Below, piece by piece: positions 8,161 through 15,937 of a stretch of DNA of 64,000 nucleotides (within the stretch, counting starts at the first letter, position 1; each line of letters starts with the position of its first letter). A program made the translations under genes and the position numbers. The notes under the pieces were generated by a model that did not search any database, had not been told where the DNA came from, and saw only the letters and a list, made by a program, of their open reading frames with translations. The stretch comes from UBA2040 sp041751955 (GTDB lineage Bacteria > Bacteroidota > Bacteroidia > Flavobacteriales_D > Crocinitomicaceae), in NCBI GenBank assembly GCA_041751955.1, contig JBGSIB010000054.1:1-64000 (forward strand), read 5' to 3'.

Positions 8161-8721
8161 TTAGGATCGTTTCCGCTTCATGGCACTGCGTACTGCTAAG
8201 ATAACACCAATGATGATGAGAACAAAAATCACGCCGGAGCAAACCCATTTTACCATGCAAAAAACTGAAGCTATTTGTACATCTGAAGCATCGATTTGTC
8301 CGTTTTCCAGATATATATCTACAATTTGAGACAACTTAAAGTTTTCCAACCAATCAAAAATGGACTGAGCTAACGGAAAGAGATTGAAAATGCCAAACTT
8401 TTTTGCACTTGATTTGAATAGCAAGGACAGCCATGCTACATACATCAAACCATACAGCAGGGCGACAATATTGTCCCAAATGGAATTGAATTCTTTATAA
8501 GAACGCACCATTTCAGTTGAACGAGAAGACAAATAAGTCTGTACCATTTCTAAATCGAAACCAAAGGATAAGCCCAAGGTTTTGATGTTACTGTTGCTCA
8601 GTTCAAAACCTTTGGCAGCTTCCATCATAACGAAATACATGTATAGAAAGGTAAGAGCAGTTAGGATTAAAGCCACAATTAGTGTCGACTTGGAGTAGAA
8701 AAATTGAGATAGTTTTTTCAT
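8161..8721 (-). CDS. Unknown membrane protein
   Basis: This 186-residue protein has hydrophobic spans near residues 14-33, 85-103 and 150-178. It ends in a basic tail (RSAMKRKRS), suggesting an inner-membrane protein with a cytoplasmic C-terminus. The central part is amphipathic and includes a likely extracytoplasmic segment (residues 35-80). No family motif was recognised. It lies just upstream of the nonsense-interrupted gene on the same strand but is separated by only 16 bp from it, so co-transcription is possible. Confidence 0.65.
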   Translation of the reverse strand: MKKLSQFFYSKSTLIVALILTALTFLYMYFVMMEAAKGFELSNSNIKTLGLSFGFDLEMVQTYLSSRSTEMVRSYKEFNSIWDNIVALLYGLMYVAWLSLLFKSSAKKFGIFNLFPLAQSIFDWLENFKLSQIVDIYLENGQIDASDVQIASVFCMVKWVCSGVIFVLIIIGVILAVRSAMKRKRS

Positions 8722-8737
8722 AGGGAATGAATAAAAT

Positions 8738-9220
8738 TTATTTTTCGGATTTTATTTTTAAAGTGAGTTCGCACTCAAAAGTAGATTTCTTACCCGAGCA
8801 TTCTCCAGGGAGCCAATCGATGATCATTAATTTATTTACAAGTTTCTTTTTAAAGCGTACATCATTAACTCCCCTTATTTCTTTAATTATGATATATCCT
8901 TTTTCAGAAACACTGAAATCAATTGTTACTGTGGAGCCCTTTGAAAAAGCTCATTTTTTACCTTTGAGAAACGTTGAAAGGTACTTATCAAGCGTTGTTT
9001 TGCCTTGAAAATCAGGTTCTGGAAACATTGATGGAAATTCGATAAGATATTTTGGAGGATCTAAATTTCTGAGAGAATCTTGTTTTTTTTTAAATTCCCC
9101 TTGGCATTTTAATATTGTTTCACTTGTATATTCTATCGGTTCGAAACGCAATTTTTTTTGTGCTTGAAGAAAACTAGAAGGTGAAATGAACAACAAGAAA
9201 ATAAAAAAACATTTTTTCAT
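8738..9220 (-). pseudogene. TonB-C-terminal-like exported protein interrupted by one in-frame TGA
   Basis: The reading frame starts with a signal peptide (MKKCFFIFLLFISPSSFLQAQ) and runs 89 codons to a TGA at 8951-8953. The same frame then stays open for 70 further codons to the TAA at 8738. The second part (KGSTVTIDFSVSEKGYI..EIRGVND..WLPGEC..FECELTLKIK) has the beta-alpha-beta pattern of a TonB C-terminal/energy-transducer domain, with GxVxVxFxVxxxG and W.PG landmarks. A single point change therefore splits an otherwise intact 160-codon gene. A sequencing error, recent inactivation or readthrough are the alternatives. No selenocysteine context is evident. Confidence 0.75.
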
Positions 9221-9270
9221 TTAGAGAGGGGATTTAACAAGAGTTTCCTCATTTCCTTTCTCAAATTTCA

Positions 9271-9648
9271 CTATTTCCCTTCAATAATCAAAAATACCGC
9301 CGTGTCTTTTCCGATATTCAAAACCTCGTGCCATGTAACAGAATCTTTGGAAAACGTCGTTCCTGTTGGTACATCCACTTCTTTTGTGCCTTTATCATCG
9401 GTGATTCGAAATTTACTACCCGCTAAAGTAAAGCCAAAATGCGGGTCGTGGTAATGTTTTTCGTGACCAATGCCAGGCGGAAATGTGCAACGCAAAACGC
9501 GTAAATGGGGTTTGTCTTCCAGTACTTCACAAACTGCTTGATTGTTCCAACCCGCTTCCAAAGGGTCCGGCAATTTATTTTCCGTTTTACAGCCGTATAG
9601 TAAACTCAATAATAAAATTACAAACAGAAAAACAGGACTTTTATTCAC
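9271..9648 (-). CDS. Cupin-domain lipoprotein
   Basis: This 125-residue protein has a lipoprotein signal (SLLYGC lipobox, Cys20) and a single cupin barrel. The first cupin motif GHEKHYHDPHFGFTLAG supplies the metal-binding histidines. The second is PTGTTFSKDSVTWHEVLNIG, with a further histidine. It should sit in the periplasm or on the outer membrane as a small metal-binding barrel; substrate is unknown. The start is 7 bp downstream of the stop of the DUF1304 gene, so the two are probably co-transcribed. Confidence 0.83.
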   Translation of the reverse strand: MNKSPVFLFVILLLSLLYGCKTENKLPDPLEAGWNNQAVCEVLEDKPHLRVLRCTFPPGIGHEKHYHDPHFGFTLAGSKFRITDDKGTKEVDVPTGTTFSKDSVTWHEVLNIGKDTAVFLIIEGK

Positions 9649-9654
9649 ACCGTT

Positions 9655-10017
9655 TTATTTCAGAAAAATGAATAAAAGCCCAATAGCTGCCGGAAGTGTT
9701 TGCACATAAAATATTTTTCGGGAAGCAGTGGCTGTTCCATAAAAACCGGCAACGGCAACACAACTTAAAAAGAAAATCGCCACATTCTCGTGCCAACTGA
9801 TATCGTTGATGAAAAAAGACCAAATCAATCCAGCGGCTAGAAATCCATTGTACAAACCTTGATTTGCCGCCATGGCTTTCGTAGGCGAGAAGAGGTCTCT
9901 TGGAAATCCGCGAAAAACTTTAGGTCCCCGACTTTCCCACGCAAACATCTCAAACCAAAGGATATAAAGATGAATGAAGGCTACGAGACCAATGGTAATT
10001 TTACTAGCAATTTCCAT
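9655..10017 (-). CDS. DUF1304-family inner-membrane protein
   Basis: This 120-residue protein has four predicted membrane spans. The DUF1304 features are AFIHLYILWFEMFAW near the N-terminus, then NQGLYNGFLAAGL and the C-terminal span with VQTLPAAIGLLFIFL. The family's function is unknown. It precedes the cupin lipoprotein gene with 6 bp between them, and the pair reads as a small operon. Confidence 0.88.
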   Translation of the reverse strand: MEIASKITIGLVAFIHLYILWFEMFAWESRGPKVFRGFPRDLFSPTKAMAANQGLYNGFLAAGLIWSFFINDISWHENVAIFFLSCVAVAGFYGTATASRKIFYVQTLPAAIGLLFIFLK

Positions 10018-10063
10018 GATATTTAATTTTTAAACTATGCATGGAGAGTCGTGAATTCCCCTC

Positions 10064-10567
10064 TTACTTTTTCAGTTTGATGGATTTCATGAAAGCTTCA
10101 GCAGAGGCCCCATTCCAATCGTCTTTTGGAGCGATCACGGCAAATTGGTATTGAATTTGACCAATGATTACGACTCTGTACTGAATTTTTGCTTGTTGTT
10201 CCGCAAGGTAAATATCAGCTGTAATTCCTTTGCTACCGCTAATATTCCATGCACGTTGATTGCTTAAATCTCCATTTAAAGTCTCATTGAAACTATCCAA
10301 AGAAACTTGACATAACTCTTCACGGTCGGTAAGCGGTTCTGTATGTTGTGTGAAAGAAGCAAAGTACACGATTTCGGAAACTGAAGAGGATATTTTAGTT
10401 GTTGTATAACTATCACCTTTGTCTGTATTTACCTCGTAAGCACCTGCAAAAACTACGGACATTTTTCCTTCTTTGCTTTTGTATTTTTTAACCGTTTTTG
10501 CTGGAGCAATTGAAGCTAGTGTGAACACCAAACCAACCATTAATAGACTTTGTGCGATATTTTTCAT
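10064..10567 (-). CDS. Exported protein of unknown function
   Basis: This 167-residue protein has a signal peptide ending near SIAPAK (residue 24). The mature part begins with a short basic KKYKSKEGKMSVVF strand and continues as an alternating beta/alpha protein ending in AFMKSIKLKK. The pattern (short strand on lipid- or photosystem-type proteins, a final helix) resembles small PsbP/Mog1-like folds, but this is only an impression. No conserved catalytic residues stand out. It is on the same strand as the DUF1304-cupin pair and lies 46 bp upstream of it. Confidence 0.65.
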   Translation of the reverse strand: MKNIAQSLLMVGLVFTLASIAPAKTVKKYKSKEGKMSVVFAGAYEVNTDKGDSYTTTKISSSVSEIVYFASFTQHTEPLTDREELCQVSLDSFNETLNGDLSNQRAWNISGSKGITADIYLAEQQAKIQYRVVIIGQIQYQFAVIAPKDDWNGASAEAFMKSIKLKK

Positions 10568-10666
10568 TTTTTCATTTTTTATAAGTGCAGTATAAATTTA
10601 GTTTTATTCTTAAAAAGAACTCCTTTTTGAACAAAATATACGGAAAAAGTTTACATGACTAAAAAA

Positions 10667-11545
10667 TTACGCAAAGGCTTTTTTCCAAATCCATTTTACT
10701 GATAAAAACACAACGAGGCATCCAACACCAGCTCCAAGTCCAATGGTGAAATCTTTTAGAATAGAAGGCCAAATTTCTAATATGTGATGAAAAAAGTCGA
10801 TGTTGTGAACGAAAATACCGCCGGAAACTAGCAATAAAGCAACGGTTCCAATTACGGTTAAACTTTTGATCACCCATGGCAAAGCGTTCACCAATGCTTT
10901 GCCTATAAAATATTTCAAACCCCTTTCTTTTTTGGTTCTTCGCAAAATAGCTAGACCAAGATCATCCATACGGACAATTACTGCCACAATGCCGTAAACG
11001 CCAGCAGTTGCCAATAAAGCGATGAGAGAAACAACCATGATTTGTATAGACAAACTTTCATCCACAACGGTACCTAAAGCGATGATAACAATTTCGACAG
11101 AAAGTATAAAATCAGTCACTATAGCCGATTTGATTTTACCTTTTTCTACAGTTAAAATTTCCTCTGCACTCAACTTTATTTCTTCAGCAATATCAGTGTG
11201 TTTTTCTTTTCGGTGAAAAAAGTATTCGTAAATTTTTTCAGCTCCTTCATATGCCAAATACATTCCGCCCAATACAAGAATAATGATGACACCCTGAGGC
11301 CAAAAAGCGCTCAAAAGAAAGGCAAGAGGAAGAATAATGATTTTGTTTAAAAGCGAACCTTTTCCGATAGCCCAGAGCACAGGTAACTCTCGTGAAGAAA
11401 CGAAACCAGATGATTTTTCAGCATTCACGGCTAAATCATCACCGAGAATTCCAGCTGTTTTTTTTGCTGCAACTTTACTCATTACCGCTACATCGTCCAT
11501 CAAGGCGGCGATATCATCAAAAAGGGCGAAAAATCCGGAGGCCAT
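10667..11545 (-). CDS. DUF808 (YedI-like) inner-membrane protein
   Basis: This 293-residue multispan protein begins MASGFFALFDDIAALMDDVA, the diagnostic DUF808 opening. It then shows KKTAGILGDDLAVNA and the ELPVLWAIGKGS segment, followed by six or so membrane spans (LPLAFLLSAFWP, VIIILVLGGMYLAYEGAE and others). The start was moved from an upstream ATG-like codon to the ATG at 11545, which matches the family N-terminus. The family's biological role is unknown. It is monocistronic or loosely linked to the PqqB-like gene upstream, 25 bp away. Confidence 0.9.
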   Translation of the reverse strand: MASGFFALFDDIAALMDDVAVMSKVAAKKTAGILGDDLAVNAEKSSGFVSSRELPVLWAIGKGSLLNKIIILPLAFLLSAFWPQGVIIILVLGGMYLAYEGAEKIYEYFFHRKEKHTDIAEEIKLSAEEILTVEKGKIKSAIVTDFILSVEIVIIALGTVVDESLSIQIMVVSLIALLATAGVYGIVAVIVRMDDLGLAILRRTKKERGLKYFIGKALVNALPWVIKSLTVIGTVALLLVSGGIFVHNIDFFHHILEIWPSILKDFTIGLGAGVGCLVVFLSVKWIWKKAFA

Positions 11546-11570
11546 TTGTTTTTTTGCTCGAAAATAAGGA

Positions 11571-12539
11571 TTACAAATTAAAAATGTCACCTTTTCGGCC
11601 TATTCGAAAGCCATTTTTGATTACTGAACGAGTTGCATCGCTCTTTGGGTCAATCACTGGATTGGTATGATTGAAGTGAATGAAAACGATTTTCTGCTTT
11701 TCTTCGATACGCAAATGTTGGAACTTTTCCATGCTTTCAATGATAAAGGGATGCGGGATTTCTGAAATATCGCGGTTGTTGATTTCTGTTCCGCTATAAA
11801 AAGTGGCGTCCAAAAACGCATAATCTACTTTTTTAATTTCCTCCATGATATCAAGGTCCCACTTCTCCCATTTGTCTATATCAGGAATAAACAGCGCACT
11901 TTTTTTAGGACCTTGAATAACATATCCGACAGTTTCAGAATATTCATCGCGATGCGGAACGAGGATCGCCTTGACTTTTAAGTTTTCGGAAAGCGAAATA
12001 CTTTGTTTAGTTTCGAGACTTTGCAAGGCGATATTTTTGTTGGTGACCAATTGTCCCCACGGACCATTTTCTTCTAAAAATTGCTTCATTCTAGGCAGGG
12101 CAAAAACCTTTACCAAATTCGCGTTGGTCGCTTCTTTGCCTAAATACATCAAACCAGCATAATGTCCGATGTGCGCATGTGTGAGAAAAATTGCTTCTGG
12201 CATTTCGTCTTCGCTTATTTTGCCAAAATTTTTCAGAGTCTTCAGTTGTCGTGAAATATCAGGTGTGGCTTCAAATAAATACTTTTTGCTTGTTGCGGCA
12301 TCAAAAAGTCCTAGAGATATAACTTGCCTGTTGGGATCAGGATTTTCGAAAAGGTCTTTGCAACAGTCTTTTTTGCAGCCTATGTGCGGAGAACCAGCAT
12401 CTTGGATGGTACCTAGAAGGATGAGCGAGGTGTAAGTTAATTCTGTACTTTTTTCTTCAGACGGTATTTTCGTATCTGAACCGTTTTGACACGATGTAAG
12501 AAAGAGGAAGCTTAAAAAGTAAACGAATCCTATTTTCAT
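11571..12539 (-). CDS. PqqB-like metallo-beta-lactamase-fold lipoprotein
   Basis: This 322-residue protein has a lipoprotein signal (SFLFLTSC, Cys17) and a metallo-beta-lactamase fold related to PqqB. The start of the mature domain, LGTIQDAGSPHIGC, and the cysteine cluster GCKKDCC match the PqqB-type zinc finger. The metal motif is LTHAHIGHYAGL, with later histidines in VPHRDE and HFNHTN. PqqB acts in PQQ biosynthesis, but no pqqA, C, D or E lies in the window and this protein is exported, so it probably has another hydrolytic role. The upstream lipoprotein gene follows closely and may share its transcript. Confidence 0.85.
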   Translation of the reverse strand: MKIGFVYFLSFLFLTSCQNGSDTKIPSEEKSTELTYTSLILLGTIQDAGSPHIGCKKDCCKDLFENPDPNRQVISLGLFDAATSKKYLFEATPDISRQLKTLKNFGKISEDEMPEAIFLTHAHIGHYAGLMYLGKEATNANLVKVFALPRMKQFLEENGPWGQLVTNKNIALQSLETKQSISLSENLKVKAILVPHRDEYSETVGYVIQGPKKSALFIPDIDKWEKWDLDIMEEIKKVDYAFLDATFYSGTEINNRDISEIPHPFIIESMEKFQHLRIEEKQKIVFIHFNHTNPVIDPKSDATRSVIKNGFRIGRKGDIFNL

Positions 12540-12560
12540 TTTAAGGTAGTTCAGAAAAAA

Positions 12561-12995
12561 TTATTTTTCAATCAACCTATGCAGAACCACATAAGGACCA
12601 AAGCGGCTAGACTCCTGTTGTCCTTCTTCACAGCTGTCCCATTCACCATCGAGAAATTGAACTTCAGCTCTGAGCACTTGTATCATCGTTTGCTGATTAC
12701 TCAAATAAATTTCCATTTGTTCTTTGGTCACTTCGCCTTCGCAAAATTTGATAAAATAATCTTGTACCGATCGAACCACATAGTAATCGCCTTCATCTTG
12801 AACCTCTCCGTTGACCACCCTTTGCTTCCAAACCACAGCAGATGAAATGATTTGACTTCCTTCTGTAATTCCTTTTGGATCAGGCGTTTTATTGTGAGTT
12901 TCCATAATTTCTGGTTCTGTGCTTGCATTTTTTTTTGTTCCACAAGCCACCAGAATCAGGATTAATAGCGGTGTAAAAAATTGTATGGTTTTCAT
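12561..12995 (-). CDS. Unknown lipoprotein
   Basis: This 144-residue protein has a clear lipobox (LILVACG, Cys18) followed by a Ser/Thr/Glu-rich linker. The C-terminal 90 residues are mixed beta/alpha and hold conserved-looking WKQRVVNGEVQDEGDYYVV and FCEGEVTKEQMEIYL segments, with two cysteines (FCEG, DSCEEG) that may form a disulfide. No family is recognised. It lies 21 bp upstream of the PqqB-like lipoprotein gene in the same direction, so the two are probably an operon. Confidence 0.7.
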   Translation of the reverse strand: MKTIQFFTPLLILILVACGTKKNASTEPEIMETHNKTPDPKGITEGSQIISSAVVWKQRVVNGEVQDEGDYYVVRSVQDYFIKFCEGEVTKEQMEIYLSNQQTMIQVLRAEVQFLDGEWDSCEEGQQESSRFGPYVVLHRLIEK

Positions 12996-13074
12996 CCTGT
13001 ATTATCTTTTTTGGCGTGGTTGAAGATAGGGAAAAGTTTTGGAGTTGCGATTTTTAGTCTTGAGAAGACTGGTT

Positions 13075-13515
13075 TTAGAAATGATTTTTTTTCAATTGCA
13101 GGAAATCACTTTTCAACAAGGACTCCTCCAAACCCTCTTTCCAAAAAGTGATTTTTTTAAGTCTTTTATTTGACGTATCTTTTTGATATTTAATTACATA
13201 GACAAAAAATGGAGCAGCGCCTTCTCGACTCATATAGAATTTTTTAAGTTCTTTGTATTGAAGGATTAATTCGTTTCCATAGAAATAGGTTATTGTTATT
13301 TCATCCATTCTGAATTCAACTTTTCGGATAATACGTCGCATAAAATAAAGGAAGAGAATTGTTAGAATCACTCCAACAAAATGCCCAATAATTTTTTCGC
13401 TAAAAAAAGTAAGACCTAAGGATAGAAATAAAAGCCCTCCATAGGTGAAAACACCAGAAATTTGAATCGGGAGCGATTCGCCTGAAGCTTTGAAGGGAAT
13501 ATAGTTTAACTCCAT
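13075..13515 (-). CDS. Unknown two-span membrane protein
   Basis: This 146-residue protein has two adjacent hydrophobic spans (about residues 22-40 and 45-63), then a basic turn (MRRIIRK). A soluble beta-rich C-terminal domain follows (VEFRMDEITITYFYGNELILQYKEL). Two spans followed by such a domain resemble bacterial PH-like (bPH2-type) membrane proteins. That assignment is a guess from topology only. It stands between the unknown lipoprotein and the coiled-coil gene and has no clear operon partner. Confidence 0.62.
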   Translation of the reverse strand: MELNYIPFKASGESLPIQISGVFTYGGLLFLSLGLTFFSEKIIGHFVGVILTILFLYFMRRIIRKVEFRMDEITITYFYGNELILQYKELKKFYMSREGAAPFFVYVIKYQKDTSNKRLKKITFWKEGLEESLLKSDFLQLKKNHF

Positions 13516-13588
13516 TGGAGCAAATTTAAAATTAAGAGTTGTACTTTGATAACTTGATTATATAACATGGATTTTGTTACCATCATTC

Positions 13589-14287
13589 TCACCTCAACTC
13601 CCTTTTCAACTCCTTCTGAAGTGCAACAACCTTCGATTCTATATCGGCGTAAAAAGTTAAGGCAAATTGTCGGTTCATTTGAATGTTCAAGAGAATTAAA
13701 AGCAGTTCTTTTTTCTCGTTTGCGCTTATTTTCAAAGGATATTCCATACCGATAATGTAATTCCTAGCATCAAATTTGAAACTGGGAGCTAACATTTTGC
13801 TGATGTCCTTGAAATAATTGGTGTGGTGCTGCATTTCGGCATATTCTTCTTCCAGTTTTCGCAACAATTGATAATCGTATTCATACAAAGAGAGGATGTG
13901 CAAGCGCAAAGAATCGTTTTGGATCAATTCCAAGCCTTTTGATTTCAAAGTTTCGTAAGCCGCTGTATTTTGCAAGGAAACGAAATCACGGGTTAAACTG
14001 AGATAATAAACGGCCAGTGTATCGATATTCGTGCTGGTATCAGTGAGCGCTTGTCGGAAGTAGTCGCAGGCATGTGAACCCTGTTGGTGCCCCATTTTGT
14101 TTTCCCTTATATCCAACAAATCTTTTTCCAGTCCATTGGCGATTTCAACCAGTATTTTGTTTTCGGAATTGTTCGCTTTTCGGTTTTCGTTCCAATTGTT
14201 CAGAGCAAAAGCCGAAACGACAGCTATGAAAATGGACAAAAATTCAAATCCAAATTTTTTCAAGCCATTCATTTTTCCTTTTTGCAT
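13589..14287 (-). CDS. DUF6090-like membrane-anchored protein
   Basis: This 232-residue protein starts with a basic stretch and one membrane span (FGFEFLSIFIAVVSAFALNNWNENRK). It continues as a helical domain rich in Leu, Glu and Lys. The span followed directly by a NNWNE motif is typical of the DUF6090-type proteins common in Flavobacteriia, which have no known function. The longer frame begins at a TTG at 14296, and the ATG at 14287 is preferred. The bulk of the protein should be outside the cytoplasm or tethered to the membrane. No operon partner is evident. Confidence 0.7.
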   Translation of the reverse strand: MQKGKMNGLKKFGFEFLSIFIAVVSAFALNNWNENRKANNSENKILVEIANGLEKDLLDIRENKMGHQQGSHACDYFRQALTDTSTNIDTLAVYYLSLTRDFVSLQNTAAYETLKSKGLELIQNDSLRLHILSLYEYDYQLLRKLEEEYAEMQHHTNYFKDISKMLAPSFKFDARNYIIGMEYPLKISANEKKELLLILLNIQMNRQFALTFYADIESKVVALQKELKRELR

Positions 14288-14477
14288 AGGCTCCAATTTT
14301 GAAACGTTTGTTGCTATATTTATTTAATGAAATCAGTTTTTTAAGCAAATGCTGATTGAGTAAACTTAATCAAAAAGGATTTCATCTTTATGCATGTGCT
14401 GAAAAAAATCTAAATTCTAGATGAATGCGGCCGAATCGTGCTAAGATAGTATTGGGTAATAATTCTATTGATTTCAC

Positions 14478-14966
14478 CTAATGCAAACTAATCACTTTCG
14501 CCATTTTCCATTGCTCATTTTCCTTGTGCCAAACCGCAATAAATTTGCTCGGTTTGGATTCTGCATCGGGTTCCTGATTGTTGAAAAATTTGTGATACCC
14601 AATTTGGACTGCACCATAGTTATGGATGGGATAAACTTCAACACTTCCTGCTACGAGTTCTCTTGTTACTTTGCCACAAATATTGTGCTTGGTCGCTTCA
14701 ATCAATTCTGTTTTAGAGGTCATTAATCCACCCTTGTCGTGGAAAAACTCAATTTCATCTGCATAAATTTCGGCCTGTTTTTCTAAATCACACGAGTTGT
14801 AGGCGTCAAAGAAAACCTTGTCCATGGCTAATATTTCATCGTATACTTTTTGATCCACAGGAAGATATTCACTGATGGGATCTGCTTTTTTTTCTGGTTC
14901 CGTTTGGCAGGAAATGACGGTGAGGAGTAGGAGTAGGAAGATATGGTGTGTTTTTATCATTTTCAT
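14478..14966 (-). CDS. DUF4440/SnoaL-like (NTF2-fold) lipoprotein
   Basis: This roughly 162-residue protein has a lipoprotein signal with the lipobox LLTVISC. The mature domain has the NTF2-like pattern: FFDAYNSCDLEKQAEIYADEIEFFHDKGGLMTSKTEL, then IHNYGAVQIGYHKF and a closing FIAVWHKENEQWKMAKVISLH. These are hallmarks of DUF4440 proteins, which form a small alpha+beta cone and often bind small hydrophobic ligands. A ligand cannot be predicted here. The longer frame starts at GTG 14981, and the ATG at 14966 is chosen. It stands alone. Confidence 0.85.
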   Translation of the reverse strand: MKMIKTHHIFLLLLLTVISCQTEPEKKADPISEYLPVDQKVYDEILAMDKVFFDAYNSCDLEKQAEIYADEIEFFHDKGGLMTSKTELIEATKHNICGKVTRELVAGSVEVYPIHNYGAVQIGYHKFFNNQEPDAESKPSKFIAVWHKENEQWKMAKVISLH

Positions 14967-15033
14967 TAATTTTTTCAGCACTATTTTGCTTTTCGCGTCA
15001 GTGTAGTAGGGTATAATTCTTTCTCTTGATTTG

Positions 15034-15486
15034 TCAAATTGGGTTTTTAATTTTTCTATAAAGGCCTACTAACACAATACTACAAACTACGATTATTGCA
15101 AGAGCAAGAGTGATAAGTAAGAACGAAATTAATCCTTCAATAAGCGTTGCACCTTCAAGCCCACCTGCAATAGGAAGCATTTTTCCAGCCCCTGTTATAG
15201 CCGCAATGGTTACTGCCGCAAAATTTGCAAATGAGCCATAGATTGTCAACCAGAACACAGTTTTTAACCAATTATCTTTTAATGCAAGTTTGTTCCATAG
15301 AAGTCCAAGTAGTACTAAAAACATTCCATTCATGGTTCCTTCAAGATGGGCAGAAAGCCCCATTCTCGGATTTGCCATTACTGGAATTAATAAGCCAATC
15401 ACTAGTCCGAATAAAAATAAAAGTATTCCTAAAAATAAAAGCCAGTCAGCGTATTTTGGTGTCGAATTGTTGTTTCCCATAACCAT
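15034..15486 (-). CDS. Hydroxylaminobenzene mutase-like membrane protein
   Basis: This 150-residue protein has four hydrophobic spans (about 14-35, 50-65, 74-98 and 115-142). The motif MGLSAHLEGTMNGMFLVLLGLLWNKLAL closely resembles the conserved HLEG..NG segment of hydroxylaminobenzene mutases (HabA/HabB), which convert phenylhydroxylamines to aminophenols. Family membership is inferred from that motif and topology. Whether the protein is catalytic is unknown. Two ATGs (15486 and 15480) are possible starts. A -7-like TATATTTG lies well upstream at 15612-15619 on the minus strand. Confidence 0.6.
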   Translation of the reverse strand: MVMGNNNSTPKYADWLLFLGILLFLFGLVIGLLIPVMANPRMGLSAHLEGTMNGMFLVLLGLLWNKLALKDNWLKTVFWLTIYGSFANFAAVTIAAITGAGKMLPIAGGLEGATLIEGLISFLLITLALAIIVVCSIVLVGLYRKIKNPI

Positions 15487-15937
15487 TTATTTGTCAATTT
15501 TTTTTCGTTGTAGCTTTTTCATGCGTCTAGCCATATTAATTGAACAAGTCTCTGAGAAATGGATAACACCATAATCTTGACTAGCTCGTTTTTCTTCATA
15601 GCATACCGTCAAATATAAAAAAAACCGTCTGAAATCCCTCATCTTCTGTGACTTGCACAAATGCGTGTCCTTTCTTTAGGCTTAGTGGATGGAAAAATAC
15701 ATCTCACTATCACCATTCCTCAATCAGCCTTAGCCGACAAACACAAATGACAGCATAGCATTCAGCGTATATGATTTTGTTTGATAACTCTATTTGCAGC
15801 GCTTTTTTCCTTTCGAAAGCATATTTTAAATTTCGAATTTTTTATGGTAATTTCACCAGAAGCGAGCTGAGGCTATATCAGCTTACCTGAGCTCTTTGTT
15901 AGTGAACTTTTGCTTTGTCAATTAAAAAAATAATTCC
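15487..15937. other. Intergenic 450 bp without a convincing gene
   Basis: The minus strand has a TATATTTG -7 box at 15612-15619 followed by a short frame of about 40 codons that ends just before the mutase-like gene and reads RASQDYGVIHFSETC..MARRMKKLQRKK. It has no ATG at the expected place, only an internal one, so it was not called a gene. No tRNA, riboswitch or tandem repeat was seen. Confidence 0.4.

Noticed and set aside
8951..8953. TGA as selenocysteine codon
   Set aside because: No SECIS-like hairpin was recognised after it, and the surrounding domain does not use a catalytic Sec or Cys at this position.
15612..15730. Coding frame upstream of the mutase-like gene
   Set aside because: It has no ATG start in the right place, and its coding appearance rests on 37 codons only.
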